Positions 43,691-54,120 of a stretch of 64,000 nt of DNA are shown here, one piece after another. The stretch covers positions 62,001 to 126,000 of the forward strand of contig CAWKND010000003.1 of NCBI GenBank assembly GCA_963850915.1, given 5' to 3'. The DNA comes from CAVTWH01 sp963850915. GTDB lineage: Bacteria; Actinomycetota; Actinomycetes; Mycobacteriales; Micromonosporaceae. Both the position numbers and the translations under genes were made by a program. The notes below the pieces were generated by a model. That model saw only the letters and a list, made by a program, of their open reading frames with translations, had not been told where the DNA came from and ran no database searches. Positions within the stretch are counted from its first letter, which is position 1. Each line of letters opens with the position of its first letter.

Positions 43691-43984
43691 CTACATTTCG
43701 TCGGGCATTCGGTCGGCCTGTTGCTGGGCGTCGTCCATGGCGTTCTGGCCCATGTTCTGCGCTTTGTCCATCGGGTCATCGGAGCTGGCGTTCTGGCCCA
43801 TATTGCCGGCCTTGCCGGACATCGAGTCAAGACCGTCCTTGGCCTTGTCGGCGCCCATGTCGATCTTGTCGCCGTACTTGCCGCCGGTCATGTCGTCGGC
43901 CTTGTCGGCTGCCTGGTCCACGCCGTCGTCCACCTGATCGGCGTGCCCGGAAAGCATCCCCTTGGCCTTGTCGACGATTCCCAT
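43691..43984 (-). CDS. MT0933-like antitoxin family protein
   Basis: A 97-residue very polar protein starting MGIVDKAKGMLSGHADQVDD, followed by DQAADKADDMTGGKYGDKID and DKAKDGLDS: the repeated DK(A)xD pattern of the MT0933/Rv0909 family of small antitoxins. A C-terminal part with two NMGQNA repeats (GNMGQNASSDD, QNMGQNAMDD) extends the family length. The usual START-like toxin partner (Rv0910 type) is not adjacent, so it may be an orphan or a stress-related hydrophilic protein. Confidence 0.7.
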   Translation of the reverse strand: MGIVDKAKGMLSGHADQVDDGVDQAADKADDMTGGKYGDKIDMGADKAKDGLDSMSGKAGNMGQNASSDDPMDKAQNMGQNAMDDAQQQADRMPDEM

Positions 43985-44116
43985 GTGCGGTCTCCCCTCA
44001 AGCAGGAATCCGATAAGTCGGACTCACTCCTTGATGCCACGCTACGCCCGACCCACTCCACGGGCAGCCGAACCGGAGGCCGCCCGGAGGGCATACCGGA
44101 CGAACCGCGAAAGCGC

Positions 44117-44554
44117 TCAGTTGCCGGGCTTGCGGGGGCGCCAGACGACCAGCGCGGTCTGCTGCTCGCGGGCCGGTACCAGGTCCCCACGGGGGTACCC
44201 GCCCATCGCCCGCAACTGCGCCATCACCTGGTGCGCCTCACCCAGCTGGGCGGACAGCTCCTCGACCTGCTGCTGCAAGTCGGCGACGAGCCGCTCCAGG
44301 TCGATGATGCGCTTGATACCGGCGAGGTTCACGCCGTCGTCCTGGGACAGCCGCTGCACCTCGCGCAGCAGCGCCACATCCCGGGCGCTGTACCGCCGCC
44401 CGCCGCCCGCCGCCCGGCCGGGCTCGACCAGCCCGAGCCGGTCGTACTGGCGCAGGGTCTGCGGGTGCATGCCGGCCATCCGGGCGGCCACCGAGATGAT
44501 CAACACCTTGGCGTCGTTGGTCGTCTCGATCGAGATGATCACCTCGTCACTCAC
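44117..44554 (-). CDS. hspR: Heat-shock repressor HspR (MerR family)
   Basis: MerR-type autorepressor binding HAIR sites with DnaK as co-repressor in actinobacteria. The 145-residue protein has the HTH ISVAARMAGMHPQTLRQYDRLG, RRYSARDVALLREVQRLSQD and a coiled-coil (LERLVADLQQQVEELSAQLG). GTG at 44554 overlaps the end of dnaJ by 8 bases. Last gene of the dnaK-grpE-dnaJ-hspR operon; it probably represses this operon and clpB. Confidence 0.95.
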   Translation of the reverse strand: MSDEVIISIETTNDAKVLIISVAARMAGMHPQTLRQYDRLGLVEPGRAAGGGRRYSARDVALLREVQRLSQDDGVNLAGIKRIIDLERLVADLQQQVEELSAQLGEAHQVMAQLRAMGGYPRGDLVPAREQQTALVVWRPRKPGN

Positions 44555-45740
44555 GGATCATCGTCTCCTCGATGTGCCGGCGAGGGGCCGCTGGGAGTAC
44601 CTCGGCCAGCTGGTCGAGGGCGATCCGGGCCTTCTCCGAGAGCTCCTTGGGTACCACGATGTCGACGGTCACCAGCAGGTCGCCGGAGGTACCGTCGCGC
44701 CGGGACACGCCCTTGCCGCGTACCCGCAGCGTGCGCCCGCTCGGGGTACCGGGGGGTACCCGCAGGGTCACGCCACCGTCGAGGGTGGGTACCCGCAGAT
44801 CCACTCCGGACACTGCCTCCGGGTAGGTGATCGGTACGGCCAGCGTCAGGTCGTCGCCGTACCGGCCGAACAGCGGGTCCTCACGCACCTTGATCAGCAC
44901 GTACAGGTCGCCCGCCGAGCCACCGCGCTCGCCCGGCTCGCCCCGGCCGGCCAGCCGGATGCGCTGCCCGTCGGCCACCCCGGCCGGGATGCGCACGTTG
45001 AGCGTGCGGGTCTTGGTGACCCCGCCGGTACCCATGCACTCCGGGCACTTCTCGTCGACGATCTCGCCGACGCCCTGGCAGTTGCGGCACGGCTCGGCGA
45101 AGCTGAACGAGCCCTGGTTGCTGGTGGTTACCCCGGAGCCGGAGCAGATCGGGCAGACCCGGGGCCGGGTACCCGGCTTCGCGCCGTTGCCGTGGCACAC
45201 GTCGCAGACGCCCGGTGCGCGCAGCGTCAGCGGCAGGGTGGTGCCGCTGACCGCGCCGCGGAAGTCGAGTACCACCTCGGCCTCGACGTCCCGGCCGCGC
45301 ATCGGACCGCGCCGGGCGGTCGTGCCGGCCGGGCCGCCGCCGCGCGCCCCGCCGGAGAAGATCGAGCTGAACAGATCGGAGAAGCCCGCCCCGCCGAACC
45401 GCCGGTCACCCGCCGAGCTGCCCTCACCGAACAGGTCGGACATGTCGAAGGTGGTACCGCCGGGAGCGGTGCCGCCGCCCGCGCCACGGCGGAACGCACC
45501 GGAGCCGAAGAGCTGGCGCATCTCGTCGTACTCCTTGCGCTTGGGCGCGTCGGAGAGCACGTCGTACGCCTCGGAGACGGCCTTGAACCGCTCCTCCGCC
45601 TGCGCGTTACCCGGGTTGTGGTCGGGATGCAGCTCCCGGGCCAACTTTCGATAGGACTTCTTGATCTCGTCGGTGGTAGCGGTCTTCGGTACCCCGAGTA
45701 CGGCGTAGAAGTCCTTCTCCAACCAGTCCTTGGAACTCAT
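44547..45740 (-). CDS. dnaJ: Co-chaperone DnaJ
   Basis: Hsp40 that delivers substrates to DnaK and stimulates its ATPase. The 397-residue protein has a J-domain (DFYAVLGVPKTATTDEIKKS ... HPD at ELHPDHNP), a Gly/Phe-rich linker (FGSGAFRRGAGGG, FSSIFSGGARGGG), four CxxCxGxG zinc repeats (CDVCHGNG, CPICSGSG, CRNCQGVG, CPECMGTG) and the C-terminal substrate-binding domain. Type I DnaJ, DnaJ1 by operon position. Confidence 0.97.
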   Translation of the reverse strand: MSSKDWLEKDFYAVLGVPKTATTDEIKKSYRKLARELHPDHNPGNAQAEERFKAVSEAYDVLSDAPKRKEYDEMRQLFGSGAFRRGAGGGTAPGGTTFDMSDLFGEGSSAGDRRFGGAGFSDLFSSIFSGGARGGGPAGTTARRGPMRGRDVEAEVVLDFRGAVSGTTLPLTLRAPGVCDVCHGNGAKPGTRPRVCPICSGSGVTTSNQGSFSFAEPCRNCQGVGEIVDEKCPECMGTGGVTKTRTLNVRIPAGVADGQRIRLAGRGEPGERGGSAGDLYVLIKVREDPLFGRYGDDLTLAVPITYPEAVSGVDLRVPTLDGGVTLRVPPGTPSGRTLRVRGKGVSRRDGTSGDLLVTVDIVVPKELSEKARIALDQLAEVLPAAPRRHIEETMIRE

Positions 45741-45817
45741 CCCGACCTCCCCCCTTGCTCCTTGTTCGTGGCCGTGCCCACTTTGCCGTGCTGACGTGCG
45801 ATGGCCGGAGGCTGCTG

Positions 45818-46692
45818 TTACTCGGCCGGGTCAGCCACCGCGACCATCGCCGGTCGCAGCAGCCGGTCGCCCAGCAGGTAGCCCCGGCGCATCACGTCGA
45901 CGCAGCTCGACTCGGTGACCTCCGGGGAGGTCAGGTGCGCGACCGCCTCGTGCCGGGTCGGGTCGAACGGGTCGCCCTTCTCGCCGAACGCGGTCAGCCC
46001 GAACTTGCCGAGCGTCGCGATGAGCGCGTCAGCCATGCTGGCCAGCGGCCCGGTCAGGTCGCCGTGCTCGCGAGCCCGGTCGAGGTCGTCCAGGATCGGC
46101 AGCAGTGAGGCGAGTACGGCCGCGGTGGCCTGCTCACCGGCCAGCCCCCGGTCCCGGTCGACCCGCTTGCGGTAGTTGGCGTACTCCGCGGAGATGCGCT
46201 GCAGGTCGCGGGTACGGTCGTCCAGTTCGGTACGCAACGCTCCCACCTCAGCCGACAATGGCCGCTGGGCGCGCTGCTTCTGCTCGCTGTCCAGCAGGTC
46301 GGCAAACTCCTGATCGAACACTGGATCCGGCACGTCGATGACTTCGCCCTCGATCACCGGCTCTGCCTCGGCGCCGCCGGCCGGCTTCCCGGCGGTGGTG
46401 GCGTCGGGCTGACCCTCGGCCACGGTCGGCTCCGGCTCCGGCGCCACTGCCGGCTCCGGCTGCTCTACCGGTACCGGGTCGCCCTGCGCCGGTTTCCCGG
46501 CCGCATCGCCGGGCTCCGGCTTGCGTACCTTGCCGCTGGCGTCGACCCGGCGCTTGTCACGGATCACCACTGGTGGCGTCTCCGGCTCAGCCTTGCCCCC
46601 CTTGGGCTTGCCGCCCCCGGCGGGCCCGGCCGCAGCCGAGTCCGCCGGAGGGGTACCCGTTGGGGGAGTGCTGTCGCCGTTGGGCTCTGCAC

Positions 46693-46696
<4 letters not shown>
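45818..46696 (-). CDS. grpE: Nucleotide exchange factor GrpE
   Basis: Releases ADP from DnaK. GTG at 46696 overlaps the dnaK stop (GTGA). The 292-residue protein is longer than usual: an acidic, Pro-rich N-terminal region of about 135 residues (ending VIDVPDPVFDQEFADLLD) precedes the coiled coil ELDDRTRDLQRISAEYANYR and the beta domain with FGLTAFGEKGDPFDPTRHEA and GYLLGDRLLRPAMVAVA, the GrpE signature. The long leader is probably disordered. Confidence 0.95.
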
Positions 46697-48573
<1,877 letters not shown>

Positions 48574-48609
48574 GTTTCCGCTCCTCCATGTGGATCCGAC
48601 CCGTCGAAG

Positions 48610-48628
48610 TTGAGCGGGCCGGGCTCAA
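48610..48628. promoter_or_regulatory. HAIR-type HspR operator before dnaK
   Basis: TTGAGCGGGCCGGGCTCAA: perfect 6-bp arms with 7-base spacer, the geometry of the HspR-binding HAIR element. An additional TTGAGT half-site is at 48664-48669. The operator sits in the 138-base divergent region, so it may also affect the nucleotidyltransferase gene. Confidence 0.8.
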
Positions 48629-48711
48629 TAGTGCCATGCGATCTTCCAGCGTGCCACTCGAGGTTGAGTCGGGGCCGCGCAGGGTGGGTCTTGGCGGTTA
48701 GCCTACAGATC

Positions 48712-49494
48712 ATGACCACACCCCCCGAGGACCTGGTCCGGGCCTACCTGGCCGCCGCCGACGCCCGGTTGCCCGGCCTTTTGACCGGGGTGTACGGGTA
48801 CGGCTCGCTGGTCCTGGACGACTGGCGGGCCGGCGTGAGTGACGTGGATCTCCTCGTCCTCACCTCCCGGGAGCTCGATCCGGCCGATCTCGCCTCCCTG
48901 GCTGAGGTGCACTCCTCGCTGCCGCAGGCGCCCCCGCTCGAGGCCATCTACTTGCCCTCGTCCTCCATGAGCCGGTCGCCGCTGCCTGACGAAGCCGGGC
49001 TCGCGCCGTACTGGCTGGACGGGGAGATGCATCCGGCCGGCGAGTTCGGGCCGCTCAACCCGGTGGTCTGGCTGCAGGTCACCCGGCACGGGCGGAGCTT
49101 CCGGGGCGGGGCGCTCGCTGCAGTTCCCGACCTGGACCGGGTACGCGCGTACAACCTGGACAACCTGCGCGCGTACTGGCAGGCCAGCTTCGCGGCGCGG
49201 ATACCTCTCCGGTTCGAGGGGGTCGATCCGGCAGCTGAGTTCGACGCGACGATGGCCGGCTGGATCGTGCTCGGGCCACCCCGGCTGCACTACACGCTGG
49301 CGACCGGGGACGTGACGAGCAAGAGCGGGGCGGGGCGGTACCTGGCCGCGGAGTTTCCCGAGTATGCGGAGTTGGCCGGCCGGGCGGTCGCCGCCCGGAA
49401 CGGAGAGCCGGTTGGCTTCACAGTGACCGACGCCCTGCGGGCCGGCGAGATGATCGACGCTGTCACGGCCGATGCCTGGAAGCGTTGGGGCTGA
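48712..49494 (+). CDS. Nucleotidyltransferase, aminoglycoside adenylyltransferase-like (DUF4111 type)
   Basis: A 260-residue protein. The polymerase-beta-type nucleotidyltransferase motif is GVYGYGSLVLDDWRAGVSDV followed by DLLVLT (GS-x-SDxDL pattern), as in AadA/ANT(9) enzymes, and the helical C-terminal half (YNLDNLRAYWQASFAARIPL, LHYTLATGDVTSKSGAGRYL) matches the DUF4111 domain of those proteins. It might modify an aminoglycoside or another small molecule. It faces the RNA-repair genes across a hairpin, and shares its promoter region with dnaK. Confidence 0.8.
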   Translation: MTTPPEDLVRAYLAAADARLPGLLTGVYGYGSLVLDDWRAGVSDVDLLVLTSRELDPADLASLAEVHSSLPQAPPLEAIYLPSSSMSRSPLPDEAGLAPYWLDGEMHPAGEFGPLNPVVWLQVTRHGRSFRGGALAAVPDLDRVRAYNLDNLRAYWQASFAARIPLRFEGVDPAAEFDATMAGWIVLGPPRLHYTLATGDVTSKSGAGRYLAAEFPEYAELAGRAVAARNGEPVGFTVTDALRAGEMIDAVTADAWKRWG

Positions 49495-49513
49495 GCGCTC
49501 CCGGGAGCGAACA

Positions 49514-49563
49514 TGATCGCGAAGACTCTTGGGTGCCCTGACCCCCAAAAGTCTTCGCGATCA
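49514..49563. repeat. Long intergenic hairpin between convergent genes
   Basis: TGATCGCGAAGACT (49514-49527) pairs with AGTCTTCGCGATCA (49550-49563); after one C-A mismatch the stem continues TTGGG/CCCAA, giving 19 pairs in 20. Sequence differs from the three GATsTTGG hairpins, but size and location are alike. Probably a bidirectional terminator or a second repeat family. Confidence 0.85.
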
Positions 49564-49596
49564 CGGAATTCCGCTGCGGGGTTGGCAGCTCCGGGT

Positions 49597-50505
49597 TCAG
49601 AAGTTGCCCGGCGCTACCTGGAATACGGTGAGGCCCAGCGCGCGCCAGGCATCCACCACCTGCTGGCGGTCGTCGAAGACGGCGACCACGTCGAAGGCGT
49701 ACCGGATGTGCCGGTCGAAGAGCTCCGCCTTGACGATGGAGTCGCGCCGCTGGTCGCCGGCCGCGCGCATGTAGAGCGCCTCGAACGGGACGCCGACGTG
49801 CTCGTGCAGCCACTTCTCGGTGGCCGCCCGGCTGCCGTCGGTACGCCCCGAGCAGAAGACCACGGCGTACCCGGCCGCGTGCATGGCGCGTACCGCCGCG
49901 ATGACCGCCGTGTTGGGGCCGTCCTCGTGCACCCGGGTCTCGTCGTACGGGGAGCGGCCGGACATCAGCGCCACGGTGCCGTCGATGTCCACCAGCACCG
50001 CCTTCGGGGCGCCTGGAGTCGGCACATACTGTTGCGACGTAAGGGTTTCCACCGGCGGGGCGGCCGGGATCGGGAGTGGGTACCGCTTTCCGGCGAGGTA
50101 CCGGGCGTGCAGGTCACGGATCACCGACTCGCCGACGGTACGGTCCCGGGCGGCGTCCCGGGCCACGCACTCGTCGACCGGTACGTCGGTCAGGTCCCAC
50201 ACCTCCAGCACAGCGCCGTTGCGACCGGCCAGTGCGGCGAGGTCACGTGCCGTGCGCTGGGGCAGGTTGGTGTCGTCGCAGACCACATCGAGCCCGTGCC
50301 GCAGCAGGGTACTGATCGTGCTGTCCCGTACCGCGATGATCTGCTGTTCGGTGTCGTGCCCCAGCCAGACGCCGTCATGGATCATGGCACGCAGATCGTC
50401 GCGGTTGACCCGGGCCCGGTTGGCCGGATCAGCCGCGACCCAGGCACGCGCCTTCGTGGTCTTCCCCGAGGCGGGCAGGCCACGGGTGATGATCAGGGTC
50501 GGCAT
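49597..50505 (-). CDS. Polynucleotide 5'-kinase / 3'-phosphatase, T4 Pnkp type
   Basis: End-healing enzyme for RNA (or DNA) breaks: phosphorylates 5'-OH ends and removes 3' or 2',3'-cyclic phosphates. The 302 residues match T4 Pnkp in size and order. The kinase half has the P-loop ITRGLPASGKTTKA (residues 6-19), and NRDDLRAMI; the phosphatase half has the DxDGT acylphosphatase motif as LVDIDGTVALMSGR and FCSGRTDGSR, RDSIVKAELF and VFDDRQQVVDAWR, as in HAD enzymes. It follows the RNA ligase gene with a TGATG overlap, so both ends-healing and sealing are encoded together. Confidence 0.9.
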   Translation of the reverse strand: MPTLIITRGLPASGKTTKARAWVAADPANRARVNRDDLRAMIHDGVWLGHDTEQQIIAVRDSTISTLLRHGLDVVCDDTNLPQRTARDLAALAGRNGAVLEVWDLTDVPVDECVARDAARDRTVGESVIRDLHARYLAGKRYPLPIPAAPPVETLTSQQYVPTPGAPKAVLVDIDGTVALMSGRSPYDETRVHEDGPNTAVIAAVRAMHAAGYAVVFCSGRTDGSRAATEKWLHEHVGVPFEALYMRAAGDQRRDSIVKAELFDRHIRYAFDVVAVFDDRQQVVDAWRALGLTVFQVAPGNF

Positions 50506-51680
50506 CAGGCGCTGTCCTCGTCGAAGGTACGGCCGGCCGGTCCGGTGTCCCCGGCCGGCTTGGCGTGCAGCAGCAGCTTGGGCCGGATGTCCCGGCCGTC
50601 CAGCAACTGGAAGAGCGCCCAGCGCTGCGGATGCCGGCCGACCGCGAGCGCGAAATCCTTACGGGACAGCCCTTCCTCGATCTCCGCAAACGAAGCGCGC
50701 AGCCGTACCTCAGCATCGTCCACATCGGACATGATGCGGGCGGCAACGACGCGTACCCACTCGTGGAACTCGTCCGGCAGCGGCTCGATCAGCTCGTCCA
50801 GCGGGGCGCCGTCGACCAGGTGTTGCCACACCGTCCGCTCCGTCAGCCCGGTCACGATCCGGTGCAGCGCAACGTAATCCGCCTGCTTGAGCTTGACCAT
50901 GCCGCCGGTCGCCAGGCAGCGCACCACGATCCCCTCGGCACCCGGGCGCGGCGGCAGCGCCAGCGCCTCGGCGAAGCTGGCGACCGGGTACGTGGCGGCG
51001 ACCGGGCCGGGCCAGCCGGTGATCTCGGCGGCGTCCAGCACGGTACCGTCGGCGATCCGTACCCCACCGAGCAGCAGCAGGTCATCCATGTCGCCATAGT
51101 CGACCACGATCCGGTTGCGCGGGTACACGATCTCGAAAAGCACTGTGACCCCGGGCGGTGGGGTGAACCGGCCCGCGTAGCGCTCGCCGAAGACCGCCGT
51201 CGCATGGGCCGCCTGCGCCGAGGTGAACGAACCGCGGGTGGCCACCGCCCAGCCGCCCGCGGGCAGCGGTACCAGGATGCCCAGCGAGCCGTCCAGCTTG
51301 TCGGTGACCCGTACCGGCGCGGCCAGGTCGATGACGGCGGCGCCGGCCTGCCCGTGGTTGAAGAACTTGGCGAACGGGCGGGCCAGCACGGCGCCGGTCC
51401 GGGTGTCGTAGACCAGCCCCCGGCAGGCCAGGGTGACCTCGTTCCAGGCGCCGGCGTAGACCGCGCGCTCGGTGTAGTTGAGGATCGCCAGCGGCTCGCT
51501 CGGGTGCAGCTGCGCCCGCACGTACCCGTCGGCCCGCGCGGCGGCGAGCGCGGCCGGCTCGAACAGGTCGGCCAGGTTGGGCGTGGGCAGCCGGCGGGTA
51601 GGCAGGCTGTCGGGCGGCAGGCTGTCGGGCGGCAGGCTGGGGCTCGGCGGGCTGTCGGGTGGGCGGAGTGCGCTGGTCAC
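50505..51680 (-). CDS. RNA ligase, T4 Rnl1-like
   Basis: ATP-dependent RNA ligase sealing 3'-OH and 5'-phosphate ends. Nucleotidyltransferase motif I is TDKLDGSLGIL with the AMP-accepting Lys. Similarity to T4 Rnl1 is seen in RGLVYDTRTGAVLARPFAKF followed by FN, ATRGSFTSAQA, VLFEIVYPRNRIVVDYGDMD and EGIVVR...MVKLKQADY (motifs IV-V). The C-terminal domain of about 150 residues is extra relative to the catalytic core, as in Rnl1. The start is uncertain: GTG at 51680 is used; TTG at 51779 is possible. The first 35 residues carry PPDSL tandem repeats and are not part of the fold. Confidence 0.88.
   Translation of the reverse strand: MTSALRPPDSPPSPSLPPDSLPPDSLPTRRLPTPNLADLFEPAALAAARADGYVRAQLHPSEPLAILNYTERAVYAGAWNEVTLACRGLVYDTRTGAVLARPFAKFFNHGQAGAAVIDLAAPVRVTDKLDGSLGILVPLPAGGWAVATRGSFTSAQAAHATAVFGERYAGRFTPPPGVTVLFEIVYPRNRIVVDYGDMDDLLLLGGVRIADGTVLDAAEITGWPGPVAATYPVASFAEALALPPRPGAEGIVVRCLATGGMVKLKQADYVALHRIVTGLTERTVWQHLVDGAPLDELIEPLPDEFHEWVRVVAARIMSDVDDAEVRLRASFAEIEEGLSRKDFALAVGRHPQRWALFQLLDGRDIRPKLLLHAKPAGDTGPAGRTFDEDSA
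51595..51665 (-). repeat. 15-bp coding tandem repeats at the RNA ligase 5' end
   Basis: On the plus strand GGCAGGCTGTCGGGC recurs about four times between 51600 and 51660, coding for PPDSL-type repeats. Frame-neutral period; expansion or loss would change only the leader length. Confidence 0.75.
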
Positions 51681-51905
51681 CAGGGCAGTGTTCCGGTCGA
51701 CTGCCGCTCCGGTCCACTGCAAATGTGCCGCTACCGGCCGGCTGTCAAGAGTTTCGTCGATGGGGAAGTACCCCAACAAATCGAACGTCGACTATTGCAC
51801 CGGGCCGAGGTGGCTGGCAGGCTTACGGGCTGTGTCCAGCCTTCCAGCCTACGGTGACGCCGTGTGTCGCAGGTGGATCCGTATGCCTGGCGGGGGTTGC
51901 TGAGA

Positions 51906-53642
51906 ATGCTCGACTCTGTACGGGACGCGCTCGCCAACTGGCTGCGCCGCACCGATCCGTTGCCGACCCGGGCATCGATCCCGGCCGTCTACGGCTCCCC
52001 GGTGCCCTACTCAGCCACCCCTCTGGTGGTCGAGGAGCAGCCGGCCGCGCCACAGTCCTGGCCACTGATCGGTGAGCAGATCGCACTGCGGGTACTGGCC
52101 GCGTCATACCAGCTGGCCGCCGAGGTGGAGCAGGCCGAGGCCGACGAGGAGGACCCCGGCCGGCTGGATCAGCTCTACCGGATCGACCACGCGGTCACCC
52201 GGATCCGCCGGCAGGCGGAGATCCTGCAGGTACTCAGTGGCCGGCCGGTGGACGACGCCCGGCGCCAGGTGACCAGCCTGCTCGACATCGTCCGCGCGGC
52301 GGCCTCCACAGTCGAGTACTACCAACGGGTCCAGCTCGGCCACACCGCTGATCTGGCGGTTGTCGAGTTCGCCGCCGACGACCTCATCCGGATGCTGACC
52401 GAGTTGCTGGACAACGCCACCCGGTACGCGCCGCCAGCCGCGGTTGTACTCGTCTCGGCGCACCTGACCGAGACGGGCAGCATCCTGATCCGGGTCGAGG
52501 ACCGGGGCGTGGGGGTACCCGCCGAGCAGCTCGGCGCACTCAACGCGCTGCTGTGCGGCGGCCCGGTACCGGCTCCGGCCGCGGCGGGCGAGCTGAGCCT
52601 CGGGCTGCAGGTGGTGGCCCGGCTGGCGACCACACACCGGATGGGCGTCTCGTTGACTGCCCGGCCGGGTGGCGGCGTGACGGCGACCATCCTGGTACCC
52701 GCGCCGCTCGTCTGTGACATCCCACCGGCCGTACCGGCAGCCGCTGCCGAGTCTCGTCGCGGCGGCTCGCACCGGGCGTCCGCGCCCGCCCTCACCTCCG
52801 CCGGCCTGTCCTCCGCGGGACCCGCTGGAATTGGGCTGGCTGGACTCGGGCCGGCAGGACTCGGGCCGGCTGGATTTGGGCCAGCTGGATTTGGGCCGGC
52901 AGGACTTGGCGCGGCCGGGCTGGCGCCCGCTGGGTCGGCTGGATTTGGTGGGCTGGCAGCGGCTGACCTGGCGCCCGCCGAACTGGCGCCGGGGGGGTGG
53001 ATGCTGCCGGAGCGGCCGACCGACGGGGAGAACGAGTTGACCGCCACCGGCCTGCCCCGCCGGGTCACCATGAGCGTGCGCGGCAGCCAACCCGACGAGC
53101 CACCGGCGCTGACCGCCGCCCCGACACTCGGTGTGGGGCCGTCGACCACGGCACCGGCTCTCGCCACGCCCGGTTCGGGGTCACGGCGTGGCGCGGCGGC
53201 GAAGACCGGCTCTGCCGCCAAATCCAGCGCCACGGTCAAGTCCGGAGTCCCGTCCGCCGGCCCGTCGTCGTTGTCGGACAACGGATCCCTGCCGGACGCA
53301 CACGCGCTCTCCGGCTCGGCGGCCGGCACCGCGCCGGTTCCGTTGGTGGCGCCCGGCTCCGGACGGGTCAACGGGCACCGCTCGGCGCGCGGTGCCGGCG
53401 AACCGCCCGACCAACCGGCCGGGCGGGCGTCCTGGGCCGACGAGGTCGCCGGATTCGCAGCCGGATACGCCGAGGGCACCACCCCACCGGCCACTGACCG
53501 GCTCGACCTTTCCGGGCTCGCCGAGTCGGTACCGGCGCCGGAAGCCTTGACCCGGTTGGCTTTCCCGCTACCGGTACGCCCGGTGGACGGCGCCACGGCG
53601 GAGGACGCCGAGCACAGCATCGACGAGGAGGAGCCGCGATGA
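51906..53642 (+). CDS. Conservon histidine-kinase-like protein (CvnA type)
   Basis: First gene of a conservon. The ATG at 51906 has GGGGG about 10 bases upstream; GTG at 51864 is the alternative. Around residues 135-255 lies an HATPase_c domain: LTELLDNATRYAPPAAVVLV (N box), RVEDRGVGVPAEQL (G1) and LGLQVVARLATTHRMGVSLT (G2). No classical phosphoacceptor H-box is evident, and no N-terminal sensor or membrane span is seen, so it is shorter than typical CvnA proteins. The C-terminal half is Pro/Ala/Gly-rich with GLGPA repeats, probably disordered. Confidence 0.85.
   Translation: MLDSVRDALANWLRRTDPLPTRASIPAVYGSPVPYSATPLVVEEQPAAPQSWPLIGEQIALRVLAASYQLAAEVEQAEADEEDPGRLDQLYRIDHAVTRIRRQAEILQVLSGRPVDDARRQVTSLLDIVRAAASTVEYYQRVQLGHTADLAVVEFAADDLIRMLTELLDNATRYAPPAAVVLVSAHLTETGSILIRVEDRGVGVPAEQLGALNALLCGGPVPAPAAAGELSLGLQVVARLATTHRMGVSLTARPGGGVTATILVPAPLVCDIPPAVPAAAAESRRGGSHRASAPALTSAGLSSAGPAGIGLAGLGPAGLGPAGFGPAGFGPAGLGAAGLAPAGSAGFGGLAAADLAPAELAPGGWMLPERPTDGENELTATGLPRRVTMSVRGSQPDEPPALTAAPTLGVGPSTTAPALATPGSGSRRGAAAKTGSAAKSSATVKSGVPSAGPSSLSDNGSLPDAHALSGSAAGTAPVPLVAPGSGRVNGHRSARGAGEPPDQPAGRASWADEVAGFAAGYAEGTTPPATDRLDLSGLAESVPAPEALTRLAFPLPVRPVDGATAEDAEHSIDEEEPR
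52840..52920 (+). repeat. 15-bp coding tandem repeats (GLGPA) in the conservon kinase gene
   Basis: Five to six units close to GGACTCGGGCCGGCA code for GLGPA/GFGPA. Frame-neutral; similar 15-bp repeats occur in the GTPase gene of the same operon and in the RNA ligase gene. Confidence 0.75.
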
Positions 53643-54103
53643 CCCCGTACGGCAGCTCCGCCGGTACCGGCCCGGTGCAGGTACGCGGGCCGCACGACTT
53701 CGCCTGGCTGGTGAGTCAGTTCGCCGAGGAGGTACCGGGTGTGCTGCACGCGCTCGTCGTCTCCCTGGACGGGCTGCAGTTGGCCGCCTCCAACGAGATC
53801 TCCCGGGACCTCGGTGACCAGTTGGCCGCGTTGACGGCCGGGCTGCTCAGCATGGCCGACCAGAGTGGCGGCCTGCTCGGGCTGGGTACCTCGGAGTACG
53901 TGACGATCCGGCTTCCGTTGGGGTACCTGCTGTTCATGCGGCTGGGCGAGTCGGCCGGCTTCGCCACCGCGGCGGCCAGCGACTGCGATCTGCGGGTCAT
54001 CGCCTACCAGATGTCGAAGTTCGCCGCCTCGGTCGGGCACGTGCTGACCCCGCGGATGCGCGACGAACTGCACCGGCTGACCACCGCACCGGCAGCGCGC
54101 TGA
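53639..54103 (+). CDS. Roadblock/LC7 domain protein (CvnB type, MglB-like)
   Basis: A 154-residue roadblock-fold protein, putative GTPase-activating partner of the GTPase in the operon. Pattern: FAWLVSQFAEEVPGVLHALV, VSLDGLQLAASNEISRDLGD, LAALTAGLLSMADQSGG and VIAYQMSKFAASVGHVLTPR. The start overlaps the kinase-like gene as ATGA. Confidence 0.93.
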   Translation: MTPYGSSAGTGPVQVRGPHDFAWLVSQFAEEVPGVLHALVVSLDGLQLAASNEISRDLGDQLAALTAGLLSMADQSGGLLGLGTSEYVTIRLPLGYLLFMRLGESAGFATAAASDCDLRVIAYQMSKFAASVGHVLTPRMRDELHRLTTAPAAR

Positions 54104-54120
54104 CGGTTGAGGGCGGAGAC

